Source of the DNA: Zingiber officinale | Lineage: Eukaryota > Streptophyta > Magnoliopsida > Zingiberales > Zingiberaceae | Length of the DNA stretch: 64,000 nucleotides | Reading direction: 5' to 3' | Assembly (NCBI RefSeq): GCF_018446385.1 | Contig: NC_056000.1 | Location: forward strand, 52,174,722-52,238,721 | Shown: piece after piece, positions 46,770 through 57,899 of the stretch | Layout of the letters: each line of letters starts with the position of its first letter | Position numbering within the stretch: the stretch's first letter is position 1 | The notes under the pieces: model-generated | What the model was told of the DNA's origin: nothing | The model's database searches: none | The model's input: the letters and a program-made list of their open reading frames with translations, nothing else | Position numbers and translations under genes: made by a program

Positions 46770-47436
46770 TGATGCGGAGATAAGGAAGAACCTACCTGGC
46801 ACGAGTCAATTGTCATGGTATAGGTCAAAGTCAAGGTGGTCAACACCAAGGCTTAAGCAAGGCTTAGCTGCATCCGAGCGAGAAGAGGTTCATCGGTAGA
46901 TCAGAGGGATCCTTGTCCGATCAGCCATTTGAGTAAACAAGTATAGTTAACCCGGTCGGCAGGAGAATAAGCTAAGTAGGTCAGGAGCCCGAGCTGAGCG
47001 GACCACCTGTCTAGCTCGAAGAATGGCGTTGGCATTATACGCATAATGAATTGATAAAATGATAAGAGATGAAACGATGGATAATTAATAAAGGAAAGAG
47101 AAAACCAAATAGAACACTCCATCTATCATTAAATGAGAAGAAGACAAGACAAAGATATCCTCTGTCGATAATCAATATCATTAAACAGGAGAAGATGGAG
47201 AATCACTAGAAAAAGTATAAAAATGGCATGCCTGGTATGAGGAAAGGTAAGAAAAATCTTTATCCTTAGTACTCACTTTTTTCTCTTCTACTTCTAACTT
47301 GAGTGTCGGAGGGCCAACGCTAGGGACCCCTTTCCTAGTTTTGATTTTTGTTTTGCAGAAAGGAACGAGGTCTTCATCCCATCAGTGGAACTGGCACCTC
47401 CTCGGTTTTCCAGCTTCGCTCCTTCAGACAAGATCA
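46770..47436 (+). mobile_element. 3' LTR of Tat-like element
   Basis: It starts TGATGCGGAG after the polypurine tract and ends GACAAGATCA. The block TTGAGTGTCGGAGGGCCAAC followed by GGGACCCCTTTCC matches the solo LTR at 25631. TATAAAAA lies near 47215. It is shorter than its relatives (667 bp). Confidence 0.75.
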
Positions 47437-47552
47437 GCTATGTTGCTATGCTGCTGTAGTCTTAATTTTCAATCGATCGGTTTCTTCCACTTCCCTACTC
47501 TTAAAGCTTGTTCTTTTCTTGTATTCTTCAAAATCTTCTAGTGAAAGTATGT
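47437..47552 (+). other. copy of the aquaporin 3' UTR segment
   Basis: This stretch matches 56521-56630 nearly base for base over long blocks, including CTTCCACTTCCCTACTCTTA, CTTGTATTCTTCAA and ATCTTCTAGTGAAAGTAT. The order and strand are the same. No aquaporin coding sequence was found next to it, because an LTR abuts on the left and an LTR-like remnant on the right. Confidence 0.75.
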
Positions 47553-48789
47553 TAGCCATGGTGGTTGATAAGATATTTGGCGTTGGAGAAGTTCAAGTGC
47601 ATGGATTATGGTTTACCGAACAATTGGTAACCCAAAGTCTAACATGGAGTTCACATGAGACTTGAAGTCCAAATGGATCAAGTTTGACTGAACACTTGAC
47701 GATAACTAAAAGTCATAATAGGTCAAAGATGACTGAATGTTAGGTGGTGATAAAGTCTTGACAAGTTAAGGTGGACTGAATGTCCGAACAATCATGAAGT
47801 CTCATTAGGTCATGGTTAACATGATGCTAAATAATAATGAAATCATGACAAGTTAAAGTTGACGGGATGCTAGACAACGAAAAATCTTGGTAGATTAAGA
47901 TTGATCGGATGATGGACAAAGGTTGAGATTAATAGGATACTAGGAAAGACAATAATTCAGCTTTGGTAAAAATGAAATAAAAATATCATTCGATTGATAG
48001 GTTATAATAATTGACTGATGAATCCTAAACCTCAAAATTGAGGTTTGAGGGATTTTTAGCATTGCGGATAGTATTTTAGAAAATTGATTGATCCTGATGA
48101 GTTGACTGATGTCACTATATATTTGAGCAACAAAAAGTTCAGAAGTCGATTGGTTGTCCAATAATCGATTTATAAGTTTGAGTAGTCGACTGATGGCACT
48201 ATAGTAGCGAACAAAAGTTTCTGAGTTGTATGTCACTCGACTATTTGAATATAAATGGATTGATGAGCAAAAATAATCGGCTATTCATAATCGAACAAAG
48301 TTGTTAAGAGCGGTTTTGCAGGCATAATAGTCGAATTTAGTGGAGCAATCGATTGATGGTGATGATAAATTGATTAATAGATAAAAATCAGTCTCGATCT
48401 AAAGGTTATAAAAGAAAGTTTTGAGTAGAATTTGCAATAGATTTTGAAGGTTTTGAAGGACAATACTGTTGCATTTTCAGATTATTAAGAGGCAATCTAA
48501 ACTAATAAGAAAATGATCAAAACAAAATTCATATATAGTTTACTTTCATTGTATTAGTGTTTGTGTATTTATATTTTTGTTATATATAAAAGGTTATCTT
48601 CCTTTATAAGATATCCGAAAGGCGAAGATTTAATAGTAATAGAACGCTAAGAATATGTCTTGGAATAACGAGACAATCAAGTAAAATCGGTGGTGTATTT
48701 GTGTTATCGATTTCACTTCAAATTTTCACGGTACAATTTAATATAAATTGAAACTATTCACCTCTGTTTAGCATTGCACCGGTCCAACA
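47553..48789 (+). mobile_element. degenerate copia-type LTR remnant
   Basis: Diverged repeats of GTCAAAGATGACTGAATG type (47660-47940), then TCGATTGAT-like motifs (47990-48370), then an end reading CACCGGTCCAACA at 48789. This copies the order of the 43098-44617 LTR in decayed form. Its start was not located. Confidence 0.5.
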
Positions 48790-49574
48790 TTTATGAGGAA
48801 CTAAAGAAGAAAATGATGGCGGCAACTTCTATGATTATCCCAATGAGCTTTGACGATGATAACCATTTCATGTGATCTAATTTTTGCTGTTTAGAAGGAG
48901 CATGTTTACCTCCTCCGTGTTGATCTTGGGACGGGTTGACGGGGACGCTGGGGGCGAACGTATTCATCTTTTGCCACAATGTTTACATTGTAGAAATAGT
49001 ATCAATGTTTTCAATAATATTTACTTCTGCAAAGATAAAATTCTTCACTTTAACGAGCCCAATTACTTTCATATTATTGGGAGAGAGTAAATCAGAAAAT
49101 AGAAATACATCACTACATAGGAGGATATTTTTGTTGGTTTCGTTGGAAATAAATTCTTGTTCAATTCTACAAATATATAGTATGAAGACCGGCCCCGTTA
49201 TGCCCTAGAAGCATTTTCAATAATGTTTATGAAACTAGGGTTGGAAATTGGTTTTCATAATCAATGAAATCAAGTTTTGACTGGTTCAAAGCCATCGACT
49301 AAAATTGGACCAGAAGGGGGTGCTTTTACTAATTTTGTTTGCCATAGTATATATCATATAGCAGGAACTTATCTTTAATTTCCTTGTGGCAGTATTATTC
49401 CCCTGTGTCCGTTTGGCTTTGTTCCATGTATATTTTTCTTCTCTAATTTTTTCTATTCTGATAAACACCAACTGTCTACGGGATATTTTGTATTAATCGA
49501 CATTGAGTTTTGTTGCGCACGCAGAGACGGATACTCGAAAGCTTACGGGGTAACTCGTGTAGTTGTATTAAATT
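48790..49574. other. intergenic, no gene recognised
   Basis: Mixed sequence with short frames only, none resembling a family. It ends at the TTGAC target duplication of the copia element. Confidence 0.45.
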
Positions 49575-49579
49575 TTGAC

Positions 49580-50151
49580 CGTTGAAAATTTAATATATAA
49601 ATAAGAAATTAAATCTTAATCGTTGGATCAGATTGATAAATCTTGATCATTTAATTTGAAAGGTTTAAGTATCCTTTAGATGGCTAAATTTCGTTCATTG
49701 ATTTTTAAAAAGTGACATCTAATGAAGAAGTATTATGTCTCTTAGGAAAAGATATGATCTAGTACATCATCCAATTCAAAATGGATGGATGAGATCTAAT
49801 TGAACCAAGAAGTTCTTAATTATATCCCCTTCATTAAGTATAAATAAAATCCTTCACATTCTCATTTCACTCACTCAATTATTTCGAAGCAAAGCAAGCA
49901 TTGCATTCCATACTTACATTGAAGAGTTCGAGAATCTTCTTCGATTCGGAGGTCTTACGATTTGCAGTGCTGCTATCGCAAGATAAAGTCATTGTATCTT
50001 GGGAGACGATTGCTATGTTCCGTGAGCACCGTGTGTGGGGCAAATTCTTCTTAAAGAGATAGAGTCTAACTCTAGCTTCGACTTCGCCAAAATGGTGGTA
50101 TACTGTCATTCTGCCCACTCACATATTGCACCTTACATGAAGATCCTAACA
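49580..50151 (+). repeat. 5' LTR of the copia element
   Basis: It starts CGTTGAAAATTTAATAT (the first T of the usual TG has become C) and ends GATCCTAACA. It carries TTCCGTGAGCACCGTGTGTG, shared with the 3' LTR. Confidence 0.9.
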
Positions 50152-50214
50152 ATTTTACGATGAACTTGTCTGTGCAATTTTAATGGATTCATAATAGATT
50201 GCTCCTGTTCCACC

Positions 50215-50961
50215 GGCGCATGGTGAGAAGTCAGAGAAGTTTACAAGTATGGAGTTTAAGAGGTGGCATCAAAAGATGTTGTTTTACCTAACTACGTTGA
50301 ACCTTGCGAGGTTATTGGTGAAGATGCTCCCTCTATATCTCAAAACGAGACTGATAAAGGAAAGAGGGATGTATATGATGCCTAGGGACATAGTGAGTTC
50401 TTATGTCGAAACTATATATTCAATGGATTGGATAACACGTTATACAACGTGTATATTCCAATAACAACTGCAAAGGAGTTATGTGAATTTCTCGAAAGGA
50501 AGTATAAAACAGAAGATGCCAGATTGAAGAAATTCATCATCGACAAATTCTTAAACTTCAAGATGATTAATTCTAAAACTGTGACAACTCAAGTCCAAGA
50601 GTTGCAGTTGATCCTACATAATTTGCATGTCGAGGGCATGGCAAAGAATGAGTCCTTTCAAGTTGTCATGATAATCGAGAAACTTCCACCTCCATGGAAG
50701 GAATTCAAAAATTATCTAAAACACAAGCGAAAGGGAATGAGACTTGAGGATTTGATTGTAAGACTGTGGGTTAAAGAAGACAATCATAAGCAATCAGAAT
50801 CAATAAAAATACCTATATATTTTTGTAAAGGTAAATCTACCGGAACCAAACACTGCAGAAAAAGAAAGCATCCCAACAAAGGATAGAGCCAAGGGAGGGC
50901 CAAGAAGTTCCAAGGAACATGCTACAACTATGGCAAACCGAATCACAAGGTCAAAGACTGC
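50215..50961 (+). pseudogene. copia gag with zinc knuckle
   Basis: MEFKRWHQKMLFYLTTLNLA begins at 50249, with in-frame upstream residues to about 50215. Then comes ELCEFLERKYKTEDARLKKF and LPPPWKEFKNYLKHKRKGM, the UBN2-type gag of plant copia elements. The frame shifts near 50440. The zinc knuckle at 50920-50961 reads CYNYGKPNHKVKDC, so the second cysteine of the C-C-H-C set is tyrosine. Confidence 0.88.
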
Positions 50962-51059
50962 TAATGTCCAAAGAAAGTCACTCAAGTGCACATGACTGAA
51001 GATAAGTCAGTGCCAATAGATATGTCAGAATTAGACCTGACTGCCATTGTATTTGAAGA

Positions 51060-52060
51060 CAACTTGGTGGATAATCCAAGGTAGTGGTGAGTCGATACTG
51101 GTGTCACATGACACATTTGCTCTAACAAGGCTCAATTTTCAACTTGTACCCCTATTAATGGGAGAAAACTAATTATGAGCAATTCTGTAACTTTCAACAT
51201 TGTTGGTATTGGCAAGGTGGTACCAAAGATGACATCGGGCAAAAAAGTGACACTAATTGATGTGCTTCATGTTCCCAACATTCATAGGTAGAAGGTTCAT
51301 GGAGAACGGTCTATTTAAAATGAATGTAATGGTTGTACACCGTGAATTCAATGGTAATAAAATGATAAATTTTGCTTATTTGGTTGAGTGTTCCAATTTA
51401 TGGCACGTTAGACTTGGACATGTAAATTATACCACTTTGCGATGACTTATGAATTTAAATTTATTGCCAACATTTAATATTGATATAACACATAAATGTG
51501 AAATATGTGTTGAAGCTAAAATGACAAAGTTGTCTTTCCATTCAGTGGAAAGAAGCACGACCCCTTTAGAATTAATTCACAGTGATATATGCGACTTAAA
51601 ATTTGTGCAAACTAGAAGAGGCAAAAAGTACTTTGTTACTTTCATTGATGATTGCATTAGATACTATTATGTGTATCTATTGAAAGGCAAAGATGAAGCC
51701 TTAGAAACATTCAAAAATTATAAGAATAAAGTTGAGAATCCTATTGGTCAACGAATTAAAAGAATTCGAAGTGATCGAGGAGAAGAATATGATGGTCCAT
51801 TTGATGAATTTTGTGCAGAATCTGGTATTATTCATCAAACGATAGCTCCTTACTCTCCTCAGTCAAATGGGATTGGCAAACGCAAGAACCGAACTCTTAA
51901 AGAAATGATGAATGTTATGTTGATAAGTTCGGGCTTACTCCAGAATTTGTGGGGGAAGTTATTTTATCGGCAAACTTTATTCTCAATAAAATCCCTCACA
52001 AAAGGAAAGATAAAACTCCTTATGAGTTATGGAAGGGGCATAAGCCTTCTTATAAATATC
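51060..52060 (+). pseudogene. copia protease remnant and integrase
   Basis: A protease VDTG motif survives near 51088 between stop codons. Integrase follows: LWHVRLGHVNYTTLR and the zinc-binding CEICVEAK (51395-51540). The core has HSDICD, FIDD and [18 protein letters not shown] (51570-51960). In active relatives the third acidic residue of the DDE triad precedes RKNRT; here it is lysine (codon at 51878-51880). The end is frameshifted ([10 protein letters not shown] in the next frame). Confidence 0.88.
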
Positions 52061-52479
52061 TGAAAGTGTGGGAGTGTTTGGCTAAGGTAGAAGTGTCTAA
52101 GCCAAAACAAACTAAAATAAGACCAAAGATAATTGATTGCATTTTTATTGGATATGCCAATAATAGTAGTGCATATTGATTTTTGGCGCACAAATCAACA
52201 GTCATTGATGTACATGTTAGAACAATAATTGAATTAAGGAATGCTGTATTTTTTGAAGATATTTTCCCTTGCAAAGATAGGAAAGAGAAAAGTTCAAATA
52301 AAAGAACTTATGAAATTGCGAACAATCTTAGAAATAATTAAGAACCAAGATACAACAAGAGGGACAGAATGGTAAATTTACTTATATATTGGAAAATGAA
52401 CCAAGGACAATAAGCGAAGCCTTATCCCTTTTGGAAAGAAATCATCAATAGTGAAATAAATTCCATTATGCAAAAATAT

Positions 52480-53760
52480 ACTTAGAAATTGGTGGATATT
52501 TCACCTGGAATCAAGCCTTTAAGATGTAAATGGATCCTAAGGAAGAAATATAAGGCTGATGGAACTATTGAAAAATATAAGGCAAGACTAATGGCAAAGG
52601 GATTCAAACAAAAGGAAAGCTTTGACTTCTTTGATACATATTCACTAGTAATAAGGATCACATTTATTCGAGTACTCATTGTTATTGCTGCAATATATAA
52701 TCTTGAGATACATTAAATAGATGTGAAAATAGACTTTTTAAATGATGAATTATAAGAAGAAATATATATGGAGCAACCTGAAGGGTTTGTGGCACCAAGA
52801 CAAGAAAATAAGGTGTGTAGACTCGTGAAGCCACTATATGGGTTAAAACAAGTACTAAAATAGTGGCATGAGAAATTTGACAAAATTATGATGTTAAATG
52901 AATTTAAAATAAATGCATATATATCAAAGGCACACTTGACTCATTTGTCATTATCTGTCTATATGTAGACGGTATGCTCATCATGGGTAGTAATCATGAT
53001 ATAATCATGACTACTAAGAAGATGTTGACCAAATCCTTTGATATGAAAGATATGGGTATAGCAGACGTTATACTTGGGATTAAGATTGATAAGACATTAA
53101 ATGGAATTATCCTTTCACGGTCTCATTATATATTGAGACAGTTTTAAGGAAATCTAATGTATATGATCTTTTTCCTGTAAAAAGACCGATGGACTTAAGC
53201 TTGCACTTAGCTAAGAACCATGGTGAACCTGTATCCCAATTGGAATATTCGAGAATAATTAGCAGTTTGATGTATATCACTAACTACACACGCTTGGATA
53301 TTATCTATGCGGTCAACAAATTAAGTAGATTTACAAGTAATCCAAATAATGACCATTGGAAGGCATTAATAAGGGTTCTTAAATATTTAAGATATACCTT
53401 AGAGTATGGATTACATTATACGAGATATCCAGCGGTACTAAAAGGTTATTGTGATGCAAATTGGATATCTAATACAAAAGACTCTAAATTCATTAGTGGA
53501 TATGTATTTACCATTGGTGGTGGAGCAATATCATGGAAATCTACGAAACAAACCTGCATAGCTTGATCAACTATGGAATTTTAGTTTATAGCCTTAGATA
53601 AAGCCATAGGAGAAGTAGAATGACTTCGTAATATCTTAGAAGATATTCCATATTGGGAAAAATCAGTGCTTGCCGTGATGATATATTGTGATAATCAATC
53701 GGCAATTGCAAGGGCACAAAATAGTTTGTATAATGGTAAGTGACGACATAATACCATTAG
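52480..53760 (+). pseudogene. copia reverse transcriptase and RNase H remnants
   Basis: RT begins VDISPGIKPLRCKWILRKKY (52489 frame), includes KARLMAKGFKQKE and breaks at a stop after NLEIH. LYVDGM at 52959-52976 replaces the catalytic YVDD box. A deletion precedes it. RNase H pieces include [29 protein letters not shown] and [14 protein letters not shown] (53189-53566), followed by a stop and further degraded sequence including YCDNQSAIAR-like residues. Confidence 0.88.
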
Positions 53761-54442
53761 GCAGTTGATCTTTAACAGAGTTATCTCTGCCAATTATGTC
53801 AAATCAAAATATAACTTGGCGGATTCATTTACAAAAGGATTAAATAGAGATCAAATATGCTGCGCATCAAGAAGAATAAGATTAAAAATCTACAAACAAG
53901 AACATTCATAGTGGTAACCCAACCTTATTGATTAGAGATCTCAAGATCTTGGTTCAATATGACAATAAAATTATGAAAGTTCGTGTAAGCACTTGGACTA
54001 GTTCCCCTCTCATTCCTAAGATGGAAAAGTGCTACCTACGATATGTAGTGACGTTAAGTTATAGACTTTTAATTACTCCTATACTTGAAAAAATAGAGTA
54101 CAGTAGGATACTCTTTATAGGAGGTCACCTATATAAGTATGAAAATGGGTCACTTCAATTAAATACTTATGAATCCAAGATGTTGTCCATGACCAAAATG
54201 GACAAAACAGTGAGAACTATAAAGAAGTGAGAGAAGTTATTGTATAGGTATCATTATCTTGGTTTACACGAACGACTAAGTAGTTCAAGACATCATGTTC
54301 ACTAAGCAGCCTAGTAAATTCGATGATACTCTACTACGGAAGGTTCGAAGCTACAAGCTATCTCTCCTGATGCAATAATTTTTCGATTGAACTCTCCTTG
54401 GATGATAACATACATGCATTAATTTTCATTAATGTGAGGAAT

Positions 54443-55007
54443 TGTTGGAAATTTAATATATAAATGAGAAATTAAATCTTAATCATTGGATCAAGAAATC
54501 TTTATCATTCAACTTGAAATGTTTAAGTACCCTTTGGATGGCTAAATCTCATTCATTGATTTCCAAATGGTGACATCTAATGAAGAGGTAGTGTGCCTCT
54601 TAGGAAAAGATGCAATTTACATCATCCAATTTAAAATGGATGGATGAGATATAATTGAACCAAGAGGTTCTTATACCCTTTCATTAAGTATAAATAAGAT
54701 CTCTCACATTTTCATTTCACTCACTCAATTACTTTCAAGTAAAGCAGCATTGCATTCCATACTCAATACTTGCATTAGAGAGTTCGAGAAGCTTCTTCGA
54801 TTTGGAGGTTTTGTCATTTGCAGCGCTGCTATCGCAAGATAAAATCGTTATATCTTGGGAGACGATTGTCGTGTTCCGTGAGCACCGTGTGTGGAATAAA
54901 TTCATCTTAAAAAGATAGAGTCTAACTCTAGTCTCGATTTCACTAAAATGATGGTATACTATCATTCTATCCGATTATAAATTGCACCTTACGTGAAAAT
55001 CTCAACA
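54443..55007 (+). repeat. 3' LTR of the copia element
   Basis: It starts TGTTGGAAATTTAATAT, ends AAAATCTCAACA and is followed by TTGAC. Confidence 0.92.
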
Positions 55008-55012
55008 TTGAC

Positions 55013-55403
55013 TTTGGGCTGAGGAATTCATGGATGATACATATTTTACATTTTAAGTATTTGCTAAAATTTATTAGTCCTTTGACAAATTGGTCATTGG
55101 TATAAAATGTCAACGCGGAAAGTGGAGAAGTAACGGCATGAGTGGGGACAGGATCAAGAAGATGAGTGAAGAGAGGAAAGCTGGAACTCTCTCGGTCAAA
55201 ATATGGTTAACAATTTCTTTCAAAGTCAACTATTCCGATTTCTGATCCCACATGATAGCTAATCATTATTTTTATAATTTTAAGGATAAATGCTAATTAA
55301 TTATTCTCTCGGCACTTGTGACTTGTCCAAGGCGCGCAGTGTGTATTGTGCTTGTTCAAGAGGAAGACATGGAAGGGAAGGAAGAGACATCGAGTTCTCA
55401 GAG
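55013..55403 (+). promoter_or_regulatory. aquaporin upstream region and ancestral N-terminus
   Basis: Only about 360 bp separate the retrotransposon end from the original-looking start ATG at 55369. That ATG reads [10 protein letters not shown], the usual PIP1 opening MEGKEE, but the frame stops at 55414-55416. A TTTTTATAATTTT string near 55268 could serve as a TATA box. Confidence 0.45.
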
Positions 55404-56440
55404 ATGCAGCCGATAGGGATGGCCGCTCAGGCAGACGACAAGCACTTCGTAGACACACCGCCAGTTCCCCTGTTTGATCCTGCCGAGCTCAGCTCATGGT
55501 CCTTCTACAGAGCCGGGATCGCTCAGTTCATGGCCATCTTCCTCTTCCTCTACATCACCATCCTCACCGTCACGGGGATGGTCGGGTCCAGCTCCAGGTG
55601 GTCCACTGTCTGGGCCCTTGGCGGCGTGATCTTTGCCTTGGCCTACTGCACCGGCGGCGTCTCAGGTGATCACAACGCATTTTCAACATCAACAAGTTGT
55701 TTGACTATAAAGTGATTTGTCGTCGTCGTCGTCGTCATCGTCGTCTTTTTCAGATGGACACATCAACCCTGCGGTGACCTTCGGGCTGTTCTTAGCAAGG
55801 AAACTGTCCCTGGCCAGGGCCCTGTTCTACATGGTCATGCAGTGCCTGGGTGCCATCTGCGGTGCAGGTACTGTGAAGTGGCTCCAGAAGGGGGTGTATG
55901 AGAACAATGGAGGTGGTACAAGTGTGGTGGCGGCGGCTGGCTACGCCAAGGGTAATGGCCTGGGCGCAGAGATTCTGACCACCTTCCTCTTTGTCTGCAT
56001 GGTCTTCTATGCCACTGTTTTCAAGAGGAGGGCCAGGGGCTCTCGTTTTCCTGTAAGCTGATTAATGTTTTTCTTTGGGTGCCCATATTTTGTGTGATCT
56101 GTGGATTTCTAATCCAGAAATATGTGCAGATCCCTTGCAACTTGTCTATTGGCTCTACTGTCTTCCTGTTTCATCCCATTTATATTGGAACTGGAATCAA
56201 CCCTGCAAGGAGCCTTGGAACTGCAATTATCTACGACGAGGGTCATGCCTGGGATGACCATGTAGGCCTAACCACATGAACTAATTTTAATTTACTGTTA
56301 TTTTTTTTTTTTAGTTTAGATTGAGTTATGATTATTCAGAACTGTTTGGCAGTTTTCAGTGGATTGTCTGGGTTGGACCCTTCATTGGAGCTGCTCTGGC
56401 TGCCTTGTGCCGCCGGATAGTGGTCGAGAGCAGAGGCTGA
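55404..56440 (+). CDS. PIP1: PIP1-type aquaporin, 4 exons, divergent and possibly a pseudogene
   Basis: Aquaporins of this group form water and small-solute channels in the plasma membrane. The exons are 55404-55665, 55754-56052, 56130-56261 and 56360-56440, giving 257 residues against about 286-289 for the family. The start used is [15 protein letters not shown]. Then come [19 protein letters not shown], the first NPA box in [34 protein letters not shown], the second NPA box in [16 protein letters not shown] and [10 protein letters not shown]. The first intron falls at the usual place before GHINPAV. Oddities: the MEGKEE opening is out of frame by one base. The loop D end usually reading RNARDSHVP is [11 protein letters not shown]5 has three fewer residues before the second NPA box, so exon 3 is 132 nt where 141 is usual. 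The C-terminus ends VVESRG, lacking the phosphorylated tail. Selectivity residues H and R remain. Expression is unknown. Confidence 0.82.
55720..55747 (+). repeat. TCG microsatellite in aquaporin intron 1
   Basis: About nine TCG/TCA triplets sit just before the TTTTTCAG acceptor of exon 2. Confidence 0.85.
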
Positions 56441-56792
56441 GGTTCTCCTACTGAAATCCCCTGGCTCCTCTTACAAATCCAGTGATGTGCTGTGCTCGTC
56501 TTAATTGTGTAAATTGAACATTGCTATGTTGCTGTAGTCTTTTCGATCTGATCAGTTATTCTTCCACTTCCCTACTCTTATAACGCTTGTTTTTTTCTTG
56601 TATTCTTCAAGATCTTCTAGTGAAAGTATACTGATGCGGATCATATCTTGACTTAATAGGTAATAAGGGAGAAGATGGAGGGTATTTTGGTCTTTACACT
56701 TGGTAAGAGGGGGGGGGGGGGGGCTGTTAGACGGGTCAATCCGTAAAGCTGTCAAACGGGTCAACCCATGGATAAGGGTTGGGGGGAGGAGG
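56441..56792 (+). other. aquaporin 3' UTR, then G-rich and hAT-terminus fragments
   Basis: Positions 56441-56630 are the presumed 3' UTR, with its duplicate at 47437-47552. A G run of about 17 bases lies at 56708-56723. Two short pieces resembling the terminus of the next hAT element (CTGTTAGACGGGTCAA and GCTGTCAAACGGGTCAACCC) lie at 56724-56770, so related elements inserted nearby. Confidence 0.55.
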
Positions 56793-57314
56793 TAGAGCTA
56801 TCAGACGGGTCAACCCGTGGCGGGGCGGGTTGACCCGTGGCGGGCTAACCATTTGGCGGGATGGGGCGGACCAACCCGCCAACTTGGCGGGTTGGGAAAT
56901 TTCCAACCCAACCCATTCTAAGGCGGGTTGCGGGTTTGGCGGGCCAACCCGCGGGCCCATAAAAAATTTAAAAAAAAATTAAAAAATATTTCATATCTTC
57001 AACATTTTACTTCGAAAAAGTTTTCTACAATTAAATATAAATGAACACAAATGAGTACTTATGTTGGATGAAAAGTACTATTTTTATTTCAAAATTATAA
57101 CAAAGAAAGATAATAAATTGGCCTAAAACTTAGCTTACATGTGTTTTTCAACCCGCAGGCCAACCCAAGTCCGAGCGGGCCGACCCGCGCGGGTCGCGGG
57201 CCTAGGCGGGTCGGCCCACGGCGGACTTGGGTTGATAAAATTTTAACCCAACCCGCTTAAATTGTTTGGCGGGACGGGCCAACCCGACGGACCCAACCCA
57301 AATTGACGGCTCTA
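56793..57314. mobile_element. miniature hAT element with 8-bp TSD
   Basis: The left end is TAGAGCTATCAGACGGGT; the complement of the right end is TAGAGCCGTCAATTTGGGT. The 8-bp flanks are GGAGGAGG (56785-56792) and GGAGGGGG (57315-57322), one mismatch. Both arms are rich in GGCGGGTT and CCAACCCG strings, giving long subterminal inverted repeats around an AT-rich core (56955-57150). It is 522 bp long with no transposase. Confidence 0.78.
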
Positions 57315-57322
57315 GGAGGGGG

Positions 57323-57899
57323 GGGGGGGGGGGTTGGGTTCTTGTTTTGGCCGCCACCGCACCGAGGAAGGAGGGGAGCGTTCCTCTCTTTCTCGCCGCC
57401 ACCTTCGCGAGGACGCCGACCAACACCTCTCCTCTTCCTTCTCCTCTTGATGCTATGGCCACCGTTGGTCCCTCTTCACGCCGACGACACCGGCGTCGCC
57501 AGGGGACTGGGCCGCCTCCTCTCTCTCACGCCCTGCTCCTCGTTGGCGCTGGCCGCCTCTCCTTCTCCTCTCGCCACAGCCACTGCGAGCAGGGATGAGA
57601 AACCTTTCCTCTTCCTCGTGCCGCCATAGGGGTCTCCGACGGGACTCGCTGCTTGCAGGACCACCTGCGTCGCACGCTCATCGCACACCTGCCGTCAACC
57701 CCAGCTAGCAGTCCCTTGCCGGTGGTCCTCTCCCCCTCCAAGTCGACGTCGTACTGTCGCCTCTTTCCAGTGCCACAACCCCTACGTCGGCTCCCCTCCC
57801 TTCCGGCCGCCACCTCCGGTGGCAGCCCCAGAAGGGTCCACTGTCTTGGCCGCCCCACAGTCTTCACCGACCCACGACCCGGGCCCACAACTCGAGCTG
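57323..57899. other. GC-rich region, open in several frames, no gene recognised
   Basis: It starts with a G run and holds CG-rich sequence with overlapping proline-, serine- and arginine-rich frames on both strands. Composition resembles the GC-rich part of the solo LTR at 61250-61650. It is probably retroelement leader or U3 sequence. Confidence 0.4.

Larger units (their letters stand above)
49580..55007 (+). mobile_element. complete but inactive Ty1/copia retrotransposon, TSD TTGAC
   Basis: Two LTRs (49580-50151 and 54443-55007) flank gag and pol in copia order: gag, protease, integrase, reverse transcriptase, RNase H. The target duplication TTGAC is perfect at 49575-49579 and 55008-55012. 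The LTRs are about 88 percent identical by eye, so the insertion is old. Stops and frameshifts occur throughout, and the zinc knuckle, the integrase and the reverse transcriptase active sites are all damaged. The element ends about 360 bp upstream of the aquaporin. Confidence 0.93.

Noticed and set aside
55290-55403. Upstream Met at 55290 as the aquaporin start
   Set aside because: The added residues ([12 protein letters not shown]) do not resemble any PIP N-terminus, and the frame overlaps the out-of-frame original start at 55369.
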